Assembly (NCBI RefSeq): GCF_023065955.2
Contig: NW_026622764.1
Span: forward strand, 79,197,833-79,261,832
Length of the DNA: 64,000 bases
Reading direction: 5' to 3'
Source of the DNA: Ursus arctos
Taxonomy: Eukaryota; Chordata; Mammalia; Carnivora; Ursidae
A program made the position numbers and the translations under genes. Positions 37,196 to 48,854 of this stretch are shown here, in pieces. The number at the start of each line of letters is the position of its first letter. The stretch's first letter is position 1. Under the pieces are notes generated by a model. It saw only the letters and a list, made by a program, of their open reading frames with translations. It did no database searches and was not told the origin of the DNA.

Positions 37196-37940
37196 GTTCT
37201 GACCTCTCTTGGGAGCCTTCAGACCCGGGAAGAGACTGCCCTTCCCGGAGCTAGAGGATATCTGAAGATAATGACAACTTTCCCACAAGCACGTTTTCAC
37301 GTACGCACCAAGCAGTGCACTGTCCGTGCCCCAACTATGTCTTACCCAGCTCTCCCTCCCACGCCCGTATGGTCGTGTCCCCTTGCTGGGGAGCACACGT
37401 GCCAGGACCGCAGCGGTGCCGGAAACCGTGGAGAGTACCCAACCCCGTGGACATGACGCCCTTTCCTATGCCTAAGCCCCTCTGACAAAGCTCAATGCCT
37501 ACAGGAGGCACCGGAAGAGACACAGCAGTACCCAGTAATAAAATAGCATCATTATAGCAATATACGTTCACAAAAGCTCATGAACGAACGTGGTCCCCCT
37601 CTCCCCAAATCCCTTATTACAATGCACTCACCCTTGTCTCTGTGACATGCTACGAAACATCCACAGCAGGACAGGAAGTGGGACGAACGAGACGGGCACG
37701 CCATGTGACGCAGCTTCGGCAACCGGCTATTTACGCTCCGACCGGAAGGAGGCGGAGCCACAGCTGCTCCCCGATGCAGGTGCAAGTGCGGAGCTGAAGA
37801 TGCGGAGTCCGGTGCTTTCTCTGCCCTGAATGGGTTTCAGGCCCCAGACGCACCAGAGTAATTCGAACCAGCTGAGCCTAAAGTGTTGACTCCTTCTTGC
37901 CTTGTCTTTCCTGGGGGAATTCCAAGGCGGCTCTGGCACA
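37196..37940. other. CpG-rich island of unknown origin
   Basis: A sharp change to GC- and CpG-rich DNA in AT-rich surroundings. CpG is densest around 37670-37800 ('gggacgaacgagacgggcac', 'tacgctccgaccggaaggag'), with ETS-like GGAA cores and a GC box-like 'ggaggcggagcc'. Several overlapping open frames of 70-153 codons on both strands reflect the lack of AT-rich stops and share no known motif. It could be a decayed LTR or viral-type promoter, the CpG-island start of a gene or retrocopy, or a lost L1-type 5' UTR. I see no splice site or protein homology to choose between these. Confidence 0.5.
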
Positions 37941-38404
37941 ACTGCCTTCCTGGTTGGATTTACACTCTATTATTAAAGAAAGTCTTTTGTATTGATTTGT
38001 TTTTTCAAAAGACTTCCCTAATTCATCTGTCTGTTCTGCCTCATCATTCCTTTTTGATAGGCATCGAGCATTCTCGCATCTGCAAGGATGAAAATACAGT
38101 AGCTATTTATGAGACCGCCATGAAATTGGAAAGGTTGAAAATCAGTTTTTGATACAGATTTCCATAAATAATTTTATTATTATATTCCTAATCTCTAACA
38201 GCTGAATGCTAGATGAATCTCTTACTTTGTTTTCTTGAAACAGAACATAATTTAAACTATTTTCGGGTTTTTTTGGTTTTGGGGGTTTTTTTGTTTTTGT
38301 TTTTTGGTTTTTTTTTGTAGCTGGTCTGTGATGTCTTTTAGCTTGAACGAAGTTTTGTTTAGAGAAAACATTTCTTCCTTTATCTGTATAGTCACACAGA
38401 TTAT
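37941..38404. other. Unique DNA with a T/G simple tract
   Basis: A T/G-rich low-complexity tract occupies about 38263-38321. The rest is unrecognised; an incidental 89-codon frame spans 37883-38152. Confidence 0.5.
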
Positions 38405-38572
38405 AGTTTTAAGGGTGGGGGAGGGGCATAGGAAGAGGGAGACCGAGAATCTCAAGCGGACTCCATGCTGAGCACAGACCGGTCACAGAGCTTGATCTCA
38501 CAAGCTTCAGGTCATGACCTGAGCCCAGATTAAGCGTAGGACGCTTAACTGACCGAGCTACACAGATGCCCC
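38405..38572 (-). mobile_element. Old CAN-SINE, minus strand
   Basis: A diverged antisense SINE: 'gtgggggaggggcataggaa', 'gaatctcaagcggactccat', 'gcttgatctcacaagcttca', 'aactgaccgagctacacaga' then 'tgcccc'. The poly(A) tail is lost and no clear TSD remains, so it is among the oldest SINEs here. Confidence 0.85.
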
Positions 38573-38574
38573 TC

Positions 38575-39870
38575 TTAGTAGATCTTATTAGGAGTGTATC
38601 AAATCTATTAGTCTATAATTTATAGAGAAATCAACTTTTGGCTGTTTAATACTTTTATTGACTATTTAGTGTTCCATAGATTTTAAATTTTAATTTCTGC
38701 TCTTTATGTTTTTCTTCCATTTTCTTAGAATTGATATTATCTAACTCCTTTAGAATAATCATTTTTAGCTTTTCTTTTTTTGTATATATATATTTAATGT
38801 AATACCTTCTGTCTAAACAATTTTGCCTGCCTCTGCAGGCAATATTAGATTTTTAAAAAATTGTAATTCAGTTCAAAATATTGTCTGTGGATTATTTAGT
38901 AATATATAGCTTTACTGTATAACGCTTGATCTGTGGATTATTTAGTAATATATAGCTTTATTTTCAAATATAAGGACATATTCTAGTCATCTTTTATGAC
39001 TGAATTCCAGTTTAACTACATTGTGATCAAAGGACTTTCTGAATTATCTAGTACTTTAACATTTGTTGAGATTTTCTTTTTACTCCAGTCTATATAAAAT
39101 TTTTTTACAATACTCTTTGATAAATGTTCATGTGAATGTCAAGAGAATCTGTGCATTCACCTATTTTGTTCTGCAGCACTTCATATATATCAATTAGGTA
39201 AATATCTTAATAACTTCTATAGATCTTCTATGTGCTTATTGAATTTTTTTCCTGCTTGGACTTAGTTATGAGAAATGTGTGTTAAAATCTTCTTCATTGT
39301 GGATTTTTGCACTCCACCTTTTACTTTTGCCACTTTGTTCTGTATATATTTGGAACTTATATTGTTGGATGCACACAATTTTAGAATTATTAAATCTTCT
39401 TGGCAGATTGACCTTTTTCATTATGAAATGTTTTTCTTCTATTTATTTTTTTGTTCTCTCTTTATTTCTAGTGATACTTCTTGCCTTAAAATATTCCCTA
39501 TTTGACATTGGCATAACTACATAAGACTTCTTTTGGATACTGCTGAAATAACATGTTTTTCCATTCTTTAGTTTTTTTAGCACTTTTACTCTTTTCTGTA
39601 TTTATTTCTAGGAGTATTTTCCTTCTTCTTGAAGACTTCCTTTTAGTATCTATCTACTACTAGTGAATTCTCTTCACTATAATTTTGTGGACATGTCTTT
39701 ATTTCACCTTTACTTTGAAGGATATTCTCAGTGGGCATAGAATTATATATTTTAAATTATTTTGTTTAAAATGATAATTGCCATTTTTTAAAAAAAATTC
39801 TATTAAGAATTCCACTGTCAGTCTTATTTTTAGTCTTTTGGGTTGCAGTTAAGAAATACACCCTTCCTAT
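38575..39870 (-). mobile_element. Old L1 5' half, antisense
   Basis: Reads as antisense L1 ORF2 5' part and upstream sequence: 'agaaatcaacttttggctg', 'tcttccattttcttagaatt', 'ccagtttaactacattgtga', 'tcaaaggactttctgaatt', 'atgtgtgttaaaatcttctt', 'attctcagtgggcatagaat', 'agaattccactgtcagtctt'. All frames are broken. It contains a 30-base direct repeat (38885-38914 and 38931-38960). Confidence 0.7.
38885..38960 (+). repeat. 30-bp direct repeat, period 46
   Basis: The 30-base unit beginning 'ctgtggattatttagtaata' and ending 'tatagcttta' occurs identically at 38885-38914 and 38931-38960, separated by 16 bases. A local duplication inside an old L1. Confidence 0.95.
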
Positions 39871-40410
39871 AACACTAACTTGACTACTAAGATAAGGAAA
39901 AACTGAAAAGCGGGAAAAGTTCATAGTGAGGAAAAAAAACAACTATAAGGGGAAGAAAGACCATAGAAAATAATTTATTAGACAATTAAGTGACACTTAC
40001 TTTTGACCAAAGTTTGTAGACTGGCTGGAATTTGATTATTAGCGGTCAGATGAAAACAAGTAATGCTCCACTCTTTGTCAGAATACCTTCCAGAATGTCC
40101 TTTAGTAGAACCTGGATGTTACATGAAACTAATTGCCACAAATGAGGTTATAGTTTTAGTAAAATCCAGCATGGATGTAAATTTTGACTCGTACTCCAAA
40201 CCTAAAATGAAAGTAGAACTATGTTAATAACAGTCATATTTGATGAAAATAATTAATTCACTTATTCATTGATCAATATCATATACCAATGAGGTGACAA
40301 AAGTTAATTTTCTTTCATTATAATTCACTTGATATATTTTGTTAAAGATATTTATAATATCAGTCAATAAAAATAAATACTGACTTTCAGTGAAGACACG
40401 ATGCAGACAT
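39871..40410. other. Unique AT-rich DNA
   Basis: No gene or repeat recognised. Confidence 0.5.
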
Positions 40411-40528
40411 GGGTATTACATGAGAACATAAACCCTATGAGACTGTGAACTTTGTGTATCTTGTTCTCTGTGGTATCTCTTGCACTGAGATTAAGGTTTA
40501 TTTCATAGTGCTCAAAAATATGTGTTGA
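40411..40528 (+). mobile_element. L2 3' tail, sense
   Basis: 'ctatgagactgtgaactttg', then 'tatcttgttctctgtggtat', then 'agtgctcaaaaatatgtgtt' matches the L2 3' end ('agactgtgagctccttgagg...tgctcaataaatatttgttg'). The following L1 tail landed in its last bases. Confidence 0.65.
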
Positions 40529-40685
40529 GGGTGCAGGAATGCATTATACAGGTGATGGGGATTAAGACATGCCCTGGGGATAAGCACCAGGTGTTGTATG
40601 TAAGTGTTGACTCACTAAATTGTACACCTGAAACTAATATTACACTGTATGTTAACTGGAATTTCAATAAAAATTTAAAAAATAT
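40529..40685 (+). mobile_element. L1 3' end, 5'-truncated, plus strand, with TSD
   Basis: Sense L1 3' UTR: 'gggataagcaccaggtgttg', 'aaattgtacacctgaaacta', 'tattacactgtatgttaact', then a short A-rich tail. The TSD 'atatgtgttga' is identical at 40518-40528 and 40686-40696. Confidence 0.9.
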
Positions 40686-40696
40686 ATATGTGTTGA

Positions 40697-41812
40697 ACAA
40701 ATGGATCAGTTTTTCTCTAAAAGTTGACTTAAAAACATCTTAAGGGTGATGATAATAAGCAGTATAATCTAGTTGGAGAGGCATCTAACAGAAGTCTATA
40801 AACATCAATCTCTTATTCACTCTAAACACATAGTCCAGATAGTATTTACAAATGAGGCAAATCTTGAATGTCCCCTGAGATTGGCTCCGTCACTATTTTT
40901 AGGGGATACTGAAGTTACCACGTAGTGTGATCTGAGATGTCTTCAGGCCTAGTTTGCTCTAAAAATTATTAACACCTTTCAATGGTATAAACCACCTCTT
41001 GAAACTTTGAACTCTTCATCGTTTGCAGCACTTCTGGCAAGGCTACCAAGCTCTGTATATATTCAGTATGTTTTGATGGTAACAATAGTTTGAAAAGAAA
41101 AATATGGAAAATAACTACATATATTTGGGTGAGAAAGATAACTCCAAGTTTAGACATATGAGACAGGCCTACGTTTCTCACCAATAGCATTTCATGATTG
41201 TCTATAGTTCCTGCCTGGCTTGAAGATCTTTAATGTAAAATACTTATTTGGTTAGATAGTGGTGAGGCTCTTGCCTCCAGACTTATTTAGCAACTACCAT
41301 AACTTTTACTCTCCTAGCATATTATTAGATTCTATGAGTGGTATAAAAAGTGCATAACGCAGTCTGTTTTTATGACCATCACAATTTTGTTTTCTGCAAG
41401 GAAAAAATAGAGATATCTGCATTTGCTTGAACATGTATTAGAAATTCTGAAACCTCATATTAGAAGTCTGAAACTTCATAGTGGGATTATATATTTGAGG
41501 TCTAAATCTTGACTTAGCTTTCCTAAAGATATCCATGGTTGGCAAAGCTGGGAAGTTGTGTTATGTAAAACCTTCCTGGTCTACTACTTCTGGGTTAAAT
41601 TGAGAGTGTTATCACCCATCCTTGGAAAGAGAAAAGTTTCCTCCCCCCCCCCGGAAAAACCGGATTACTTTAACCTTTACAAATGTAAAATAATGCCACC
41701 TAAAGGAGCTCCACTGACACAAAACAGAATTAGCATGCAGAATCTACTTTCATGTGAAAAACAGAGCAAAGAAACTATAGTCTGCGTCCTTCACCACTAC
41801 TTCCCTGGAATA
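40697..41812. other. Unique DNA, no gene seen
   Basis: A C10 run lies at about 41643-41652 within an incidental 93-codon open frame (41558-41839). No family recognised. Confidence 0.45.
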
Positions 41813-41814
41813 AT

Positions 41815-41995
41815 GGAAAGATCACAGCCTTTTGAATGAGATAAATCTGGATTTGAGTCATGTTTGTGAATTAGCACAGGTTTCTTAGTTTCTCACCTAC
41901 AAAATGGCCTTAATAATGTCGCCACAGAGCATTCTTGTGAAGATTAAATAAGAGAATGCATGTGAAAGCTCTCAGCAATTAGATTTTCAGTAAAA
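41815..41995 (+). repeat. MIR, sense, nearly complete
   Basis: Landmarks in order: 'agatcacagccttttgaatg' (head), 'ctggatttgagtcatgtttg', 'tttcttagtttctcacctac' with 'aaaatggccttaataatg', 'cttgtgaagattaaataaga', 'gaatgcatgtgaaagctctc'. The best-preserved MIR in the window. Confidence 0.85.
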
Positions 41996-42107
41996 ATGAA
42001 GTCTAGTCTTCTGTTGTTCTTATAGTTGTTTCCACAGAGTTTAACAGAAATTGTCTTTCATTTCATACATTAGCTTTGTCTTTCTATTGGGTTAACATAT
42101 AATTGAG

Positions 42108-43068
42108 GCAATGGCCAAGAGTTACGTGGAAAAAAATCACTAATCATCAGGGAAATGCAAATCAAAACCACAATGAGATATTACTTCACATCTGTTAGAA
42201 TGGCTGTCATCAAAAAGAAAAGAGGTAACAAGTGTTGGTGAGGATGTGGAGGAAAGGGAAGCCCCCCATACACTGTTGGCAGGAATGTAAATCGGTTCAA
42301 ACACTATGGGAAACAGTTTAGAGTTTCCTCAAAAAACTAGAAATAGAACTACCATATGATCCAGCAATTCCACTTCTGGCATGCAGCCAAAGGAAATGAA
42401 ATCTCTACCTTAAAGAGATATTTGCACTCCTGTGTTCATAGCATCCTTATTTACAATAACCAAGATATAGAAACAGCCTAGAGCAATGAGAGATGAATGG
42501 ATAGAAAAATAGCAAATATACATATATATGGAATATATATATATATACACATATATATGGAATATATATATATTCCATATAAATTGATCAATGTGGAATA
42601 TTATGCAAACATAAAAAGGAAAGAAATCTGGCCATGTATGACAACCTATATGGACTTTGAGGACATTATGCTAAGTAAAATAAATCAGACAGGGAAAAAC
42701 AAATACTCATATGTGTAATCTGAAAAAGCCAAATTCAGAATCAGAGAATAGAATGGTGGTTGCCACAGGATGGGAAATGGGAAGAGTTGGTCAAGGAGTA
42801 CAGACTTCTAGTTATAAGATTAATAAATTCTGGGCATCTAATGATGATTACAGTTAGCAATACTGTGTTATACACTTCAAAGTGGCTAAGAGAGTAGATC
42901 TTAAGTGTTCTCACCACAAAAACAAAATGGTAATTATGTGAGATAATGGAGGTGTTAACTAACTTTATTATAGTAGTCATTTCACAAAATATGTGTTCAA
43001 ATAATCACCTTGTACATCTTAACCTTATACAATGTTATATGTCAATTATATCTCAATACAGTTGGAAA
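42108..43068 (+). mobile_element. Old L1M 3' end, sense
   Basis: Sense ORF2 end and 3' UTR: 'ggaaatgcaaatcaaaacca', 'gaatggctgtcatcaaaaag', 'ggaatgtaaatcggttcaaa', 'atagaactaccatatgatcc', 'ggaatattatgcaaacataa', 'gacattatgctaagtaaaat', 'ggtggttgccacaggatggg', 'taaccttatacaatgttata'. A (TA)n-rich palindrome was added at about 42513-42582. No long frame remains. Confidence 0.88.
42554..42581. repeat. 28-bp perfect palindrome in an AT tract
   Basis: Every base from 42554 to 42581 pairs with its mirror (arms 'tatatggaatatat' and 'atatattccatata'). The surrounding alternating TA repeats would extend a cruciform further with mismatches. Confidence 0.95.
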
Positions 43069-43186
43069 AAATACAATAATAAGGTCTTAGTCTTCTCCTT
43101 AGTACCAGTTTTCAGTCAGTTATAACACTGTGGTCTGGAAATACTACTTATCAGTTTGAGAAATAGACTGGTTCTCTCATTGTTTC

Positions 43187-43240
43187 ATTTATGCCTATCT
43201 GCCTATCTATCTATCATCTATCTATCTATCCATCCATCCC
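43187..43240 (+). repeat. (CTAT)n imperfect microsatellite
   Basis: CTAT/CCAT units with interruptions ('ctatctatctatcatctatc'). Confidence 0.9.
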
Positions 43241-44255
43241 AGATCTTCTATACCTGATATGGATACAAGTGAACTTCAATATTTCTGTATTTATTGTTAA
43301 ATTTGGTATTTTATTCCTTAAATACTTGAACAAAATTATCGTAAGTGCTATATAAATAGTAGATGCCATTATTATAGCTCAATCAGTAAATACTTCATTT
43401 TACAATAATTCATTCAAAAAATTATAGGAGAAAAGATATAAATTTCTTCTGAAAACATGGTTAAAATCAAAATTCAAGTTCTAAGCTGATAAAATTCTTA
43501 GTAGTAACAATAAAGCTGACAATACTTACTCAACCAGAAAAGTAGTTGACTTATCCCAATCTTACTCAAAGATTTCTGTTAGGTGACTTTAAATATCTCT
43601 TCTCACATACAAAAATGTGTACCTCATTTAATTGAGATAAAGATGCTTTCAATTTCCATTTATAAAATAATGGCCCTAAAGACTTTAAAACAAATAGTTA
43701 ACACCAGTATGATTTATGGTGGGGATTTCAACAAAACTCCATCACAGATAAAGGTCAAAGTGATAAACTTATATTCCTAATGACAGAGAGTTCCAGAAAC
43801 AGAGGTAAATCGAAGGTCTGTATACATAATCATGGAATGATAATGTACTAGAGAACACCTGCATTATAACTCTGGCAGAAACCCTGCATCCTAAATGGCT
43901 AAGCAGGGAGCAGAGAATGAAAAGATGTTGATCACAACATAGTTACCAACACTCCCTTCACTGCCCCCCCCCACCAAAAAAAGGAGTAATCCAGATTTAT
44001 CAGGCAGTCATGGACATTTTTTTAAAAGGAAGTTTTTTTTTTGTTTTTTGTTTTTAATTTATTTATATTGCATTTTCTTTTAATTTCTGGAAGGATGAAT
44101 GCACTTACAATAAGTTTTAGCAAACGTATATGATATTTGTAATTCTGTCTTCTTTGTGTAGACCACTCATTATACACATTGGCATTGCCCAGGTGTGTCT
44201 TCTTCCCTTGACTACTTGTTTTTCCCATTCTGTGGATTTAACTATCACTTTAGCC

Positions 44256-44258
<3 letters not shown>

Positions 44259-44289
<31 letters not shown>
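44259..44289 (+). repeat. (TG)15 microsatellite
   Basis: Thirty-one bases of alternating T and G. Confidence 0.95.
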
Positions 44290-44290
<1 letters not shown>

Positions 44291-44789
44291 TATACATACA
44301 GATATAGAATATATCAGAATCCAGTGTCTCTGTAAGGTATCATTCACAATGTTGGATATAATCCCATATTATTAGCTATACAAAGAAACCTTAAAATGTA
44401 ACTAATACTCAGAATAAAAGGCAATCAATGAACAACTCTATAAATATACTAAAAACCACTAAATTATAGACTTTAAATGATAAATTCTATCATATGAGTA
44501 ATTTCTCAAACTATTTCAGCAATAACAAGCAATCACTGGGGTTTCTGAGATGATCCATATGTAATTAGCAGACAAGATTTTAAAAGCATTTATAATAACT
44601 AGGCTCAGTATGTAAATTAAAATACACACATAATGATTAAACACATAAATCTTAGCAGATAAACTGAAATGTTCATTGAAGAACCAAATGGAAATTCTAG
44701 AAAAAAGTATAGATACATAGATCTTATGTATATGTATACTCCATGTACTTATATCTACATTTATAACTATCTATAGTAAAGTTTTCAAC

Positions 44790-46170
44790 CATAATCATTC
44801 TCTACTTGAGACTTCTGTAATAGATACAAGGGTCCAATGGCCATCTTCACTTTGTCTCATATGCACCTTGAAGTCAACACATTTAAAACTGAGCTTAACA
44901 TCTTGTCTAAAACTCCACCTTCTGTATACCTCCACAGAAACAACAGATTCCACCCATCCCATCCAATATGGAAACAGATTTACCTTTGAACTCACATTTT
45001 TCTTCTCCACTCACATCTAAACAATCACCCAGTGAACACAGATTTTACTTTCTTAGTTTCCCTTTTCTTTCTTCTGCATCACTACTAGATCTATCATGGG
45101 TAATTGGGGGGAAAATCTCCTTTGTTCTCTTCTGCCTCTGATCTTATTTCTTTAAATCCATTCTCTAAACAAAGCATAGTTACAAACTGAAATATAACTA
45201 GGGGCGCCTGGGTGGCGCAGTCGTTAAGCGTCTGCCTTCGGCTCAGGGCGTGATCCCGGAGTTATGGGATCGAGCCCCACGTCAGGCTCCTCCGCTATGA
45301 GCCTGCTTCTTCCTCTCCCACTCCCCCTGCTTGTGTTCCCTCTCTCGCTGGCTGTCACTATCTCTGTCGAATAAATAAATAAAATATTTTTAAAAAAAGA
45401 AAAGAAATATAACTATACTACGGTTATGATCAGGTATTTTCAATGACTCTACATATCCTTTGAATTAACTCCAATCTTCCTATATTATGTGCAAAAGAGA
45501 AGATACTTCCACATCCCCTTCTTCAACTGGAAGAAAAAGATGGGAAAGGGAAATTTTAACTTTAAATCAACTAGGAATCTTGACTATTTTATGGGACTGG
45601 GCATTTTAATAATTGACTGAAGGAACTGACTGGAAAAATCATGAGGGAAACCCCATCTGAGTTTCAGCTGGAGAAAAGAGAAATGATTAGCCTCATCAAA
45701 TGAATATAAAGAATAATAAGAGGAGGATCAGGGTCATGTATACTTTCATTCCAAGGAGGATGGATTTGATACACTAGTTATATGTGCAATTTTTTATACT
45801 CGATACAAGCTCTGTACTTCATGTTCATTTAAAAAAAGAGAAAGAAAAGCTTTATCCTTAGTTTAGAATGCCCTATCTCCTCCTTCTGCCTTACTTGAAT
45901 AATTACTCTTCATTCTTTAAAACACAACTGGTGATTTTACTTAGCAATTCCTGATTATTCAAATCTTAGTTTGTATTCTGCATCCTTGTTCCCATCATAC
46001 CCCTTGATCTACACATGCCATCATCCTTACAGTATTGGATTTTGACCATGTGTTTTGGTTCTGACTATTCCATGAATTCTTTAAAGCCAGAGAATATGGC
46101 CCATTCATCTTTGTGTTTTCAAAACTGCAAACTGGACCTGAAGTATTAGGTTATCGATAAATAAATGAAA
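44790..46170 (+). mobile_element. L2 LINE, sense, split by a SINE
   Basis: Three L2 blocks appear in order: 'aacacatttaaaactgagct' then 'taacatcttgtctaaaactc' (RT domain end, about 44877-44915), the block after the SINE ('cctttgaattaactccaatc', about 45460), and the 3' tail ('aagccagagaatatggccca', 'atctttgtgttttcaaaact', 'aggttatcgataaataaatg', about 46085-46165). A SINE sits at 45201-45403. Protein coding is lost. Confidence 0.65.
45201..45403 (+). mobile_element. CAN-SINE, plus strand
   Basis: Head 'ggggcgcctgggtggcgcag', then 'cgtgatcccggagttatggg', and the young-class 3' segment with a (AAAT)n tail. The TSD 'gaaatataacta' is identical at 45189-45200 and 45404-45415. The body closely matches the copy at 32721. 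Confidence 0.96.
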
Positions 46171-46714
46171 TGATGTTGCAGAGAAGGAGAGACAAATGGA
46201 ACTATCAACAACAATAGAGAAGTAAGTATGATTATTTTTGAGAGGGGATGAAGAACTCCATCTGGGGAAGTTCATACTGGAATGGCAAAAGGTCGTTTTT
46301 AAAAATAGAGCTTCCTACAGACCTAATAAGCACTAGTTGAAGTTAAAAGAGCACAAAAAGCTAGTTAGCACAATATCATTGGGATGCTTTGAAATTGCAC
46401 TCTCTTTAGATACAGGAATCTGAACTGGAAATTCTGGGAGTTACAAAAAATAGAAGGTATGGTCCCTTCACTCCTTAACATCTCTGTAACCATGCACCAC
46501 CTTTGGGGAATAATCATCTTCTGAGAAGATCCATCTGATGACTGAGATACAGAGAATACAAGTGATTCTCTCAATTGCTTAATAACGAAACTAAGACAAA
46601 ACAAAAAACCTATCTTCTCTAAGGAAAATAACCCAATGCTTTGTGTGAGAGAAAATAGAACTAAGGAATGATTTAGCTATAGAAAACACAAGTATGATGA
46701 TTATTTCAGTTCCT
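46171..46714. other. Unique DNA
   Basis: No gene or repeat recognised. Confidence 0.5.
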
Positions 46715-48585
46715 CTCAGAAGAAAGGAATGTCTTATGATACCACATACAGAAAACCCAAAAGACTACCAAAAATCTACTGGACTAATAAGGAATTCAGT
46801 AAGATCACAGGATATAAAAATCAATATACAAAAATCCATTACATTTCTATACACAATAAAGCAGCAGAAAGAGAGATTGAGAAAATAATCCCATTTACAA
46901 TTGCACCAAAAATAATAAAATATCTAGAACTAGGGACCCCTGGGTGGCTCAGTCAGTTAAGCGTCTGTCTTTGGCTCAGGTCATGATCCCAGGGTCCTGG
47001 GATGGAGGCCCACATCGGGCTTCTTGCTCAGTGAGGAGCCTGCTTCTCCCTCTACCTCTGCTCCTCCCCCTTGTTTCTGCTCTCTCTCTGGCAAATAAAT
47101 AAGTAAATCTTTAAAAAATATATCTAGGAATAAACTTAACCAAAGTGATGAAAGTCTATACTCTGAAAACTAGAAAACATTGATAAAAGATATCAAAGAC
47201 AACACAAACGGAAAGATATTCCATGTTCATGAATTGGAAGGACAAATATTGTTTAAATGTCCATACTACCCAAAGAAATCTACACATTAAATGCAAACCC
47301 TATAAAAATACCAACAGCATTTTTTACAGAAGTAGAACAAACCAACCTAAAATTTGTATGGAACCACAAAAGACCCTGAATAGCCAAAGCAATCATGAAA
47401 AAGAAAAACAAAGAGGAAGTATCACAATCCCAGATTTCAAGTTATACTACAAAATTGTAGTAGTCAAAACAGTATGGTATCAGCATAAAAATAAACACAT
47501 AGATCAATGGAACAGAATAGAGAGCCCAGAAATAAACCTGTAATTATATGGTCAATTAATCTTTGACAAAGGAGGCAAGAATATGCAAAGGGTAAAAGAG
47601 AGTCTCTTCAACAAATGATGTTGGGAAATCTCTATGCAAAAGAATGAAACTGGACCACTTTTTTACTTGGTACACAAAAATAAACTCAAAATGGGTTAAA
47701 GACCTAAATGTGAAACCTGAAACATAAAAATTCTAGAAGAAAGCACAAGCAGTGATTTCTCTAACACTGGCCATAGCAACATTTTCTAGATATTTCTCCT
47801 AAGGCAAGGGAAATAAAAGCAAAAATAAACTATTGGAACTACATCAAAATGAAATGCAAAGGAAATGACCAACAAAACTAAAAGACAATCTAATGACTGG
47901 GAGAAGGTATTTACAAATGACATAATCAACAAAGGGCTAGTATCCAAAATATATAAAGAACTGATACAACTCAACACCAAAAAAACAAATAATCCAATTA
48001 AAAATGGGCAGAAGACATGGGAGGTTACTCAAAAAATTAAAAATAGAACTACCATATGATGCAGTAATACAAAACCACCAATTCAGCTAGATATATGTAC
48101 CCCTATGTTTATTGCAGCATTATTTACAATAGCCAAATATCCTAAAGTGTCCAACACTAGATGAATAGATAAAGAAGTGGGATATATATACAATGGAATA
48201 TTACTCAGCCATAGAAAAGAATGAAATCTTGCCATTTGCAACATGAATGGATCTAGAGAGTATAATGCTAAGTGCAATAAGTCAGACAGAGAAAGACAAA
48301 TACCATATGATTTCACCCATATGTGGAATTTAAGAAACAAAACAAAGGAAAAAAGTAACTAACCAAAAACAGACTCTTAACTACAGGGAACAAACTGATG
48401 GTTATCAGAAGGGAGTTGGGTGGGGGGATGGGTGAAATAGGTGACAAGGATTAAGAGTACATTTATCACAATGAGCACTGAGTAATGTATGGAATTGTTG
48501 AATCACTATATTGTACACCTGAAACTAATATAACACTGTATGTTAACTATATTGAATTAAAATAGAATAAAATAAAAAGTCACTT
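46715..48585 (+). mobile_element. L1 ORF2 C-terminal half and 3' UTR, sense, decayed
   Basis: Begins inside ORF2 ('atcacaggatataaaaatca', encoding the ITGYKNQ-type block) and is interrupted by a SINE at 46933-47116. It continues through 'ccaaagtgatgaaagtctat', 'caaagaggaagtatcacaat', 'gatcaatggaacagaataga', 'aaatgatgttgggaaatctc' and 'taaaagacaatctaatgact'. An internal deletion follows near 48025 ('catgggaggttactcaaaaa'). After that come the C-terminal region ('ggatatatatacaatggaat') and the 3' UTR ('caatgagcactgagtaatgt', 'gtacacctgaaactaatata'). The longest frame is 106 codons (47223-47543, with '[18 protein letters not shown]' and '[11 protein letters not shown]'). Confidence 0.87.
46933..47116 (+). 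mobile_element. CAN-SINE within L1, plus strand
   Basis: Head 'gggacccctgggtggctcag', 'tcatgatcccagggtcctgg', and tail 'ggcaaataaataagtaaatc'. The L1 target 'aaaatatctag' followed by 'aa' is duplicated on both sides (about 46917-46930 and 47117-47130) with one difference. Confidence 0.92.
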
Positions 48586-48631
48586 TCATATTAAAAGAAA
48601 GGGGATTTCTTAACATGGGTTTTAACTATTT

Positions 48632-48844
48632 TTTTTACTTTATTTTTATTTTTTTAAAAGATTTTATTTATTTGAGAGAGAGTGAGAGAGAGAGAAAGAG
48701 AGAACATGAGCAGCGGGAGTGGGAGAGGGTGAAGCAGACTCCCTGATGAGCAGAGAGACTGATGCAGGGCTCGATCCTGGGACTCCAGGATCATGACCTG
48801 AGCTTAAAGCAGATGCTTAACCAACTGAGCCACCCAGGTGCCCC
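48632..48844 (-). mobile_element. CAN-SINE, minus strand
   Basis: A T-rich tail, a (GA)n-expanded segment 'gagagagagtgagagagaga', 'gactccctgatgagcagaga', and the head complement 'ctgagccacccaggtgcccc'. The TSD 'ttaactattt' flanks it at 48622-48631 and 48845-48854. Inserted just beyond the L1 3' end. Confidence 0.94.
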
Positions 48845-48854
48845 TTAACTATTT

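Larger units (their letters stand above)
43069..44785. other. Unique AT-rich DNA with two microsatellites
   Basis: Contains the tetranucleotide tract at 43187-43240, a C9 run near 43965 and the (TG)n at 44259-44289. No exon, RNA gene or repeat family was seen otherwise. Confidence 0.45.

Noticed and set aside
36995..37456. 153-codon frame on the plus strand
   Set aside because: Begins in an antisense old L1 and runs into the CpG-rich block; a chimera of unrelated DNA.
43187..43240. Short repeated units that could suggest a CRISPR-like array
   Set aside because: A plain CTAT tetranucleotide microsatellite without spacers; the genome is mammalian.
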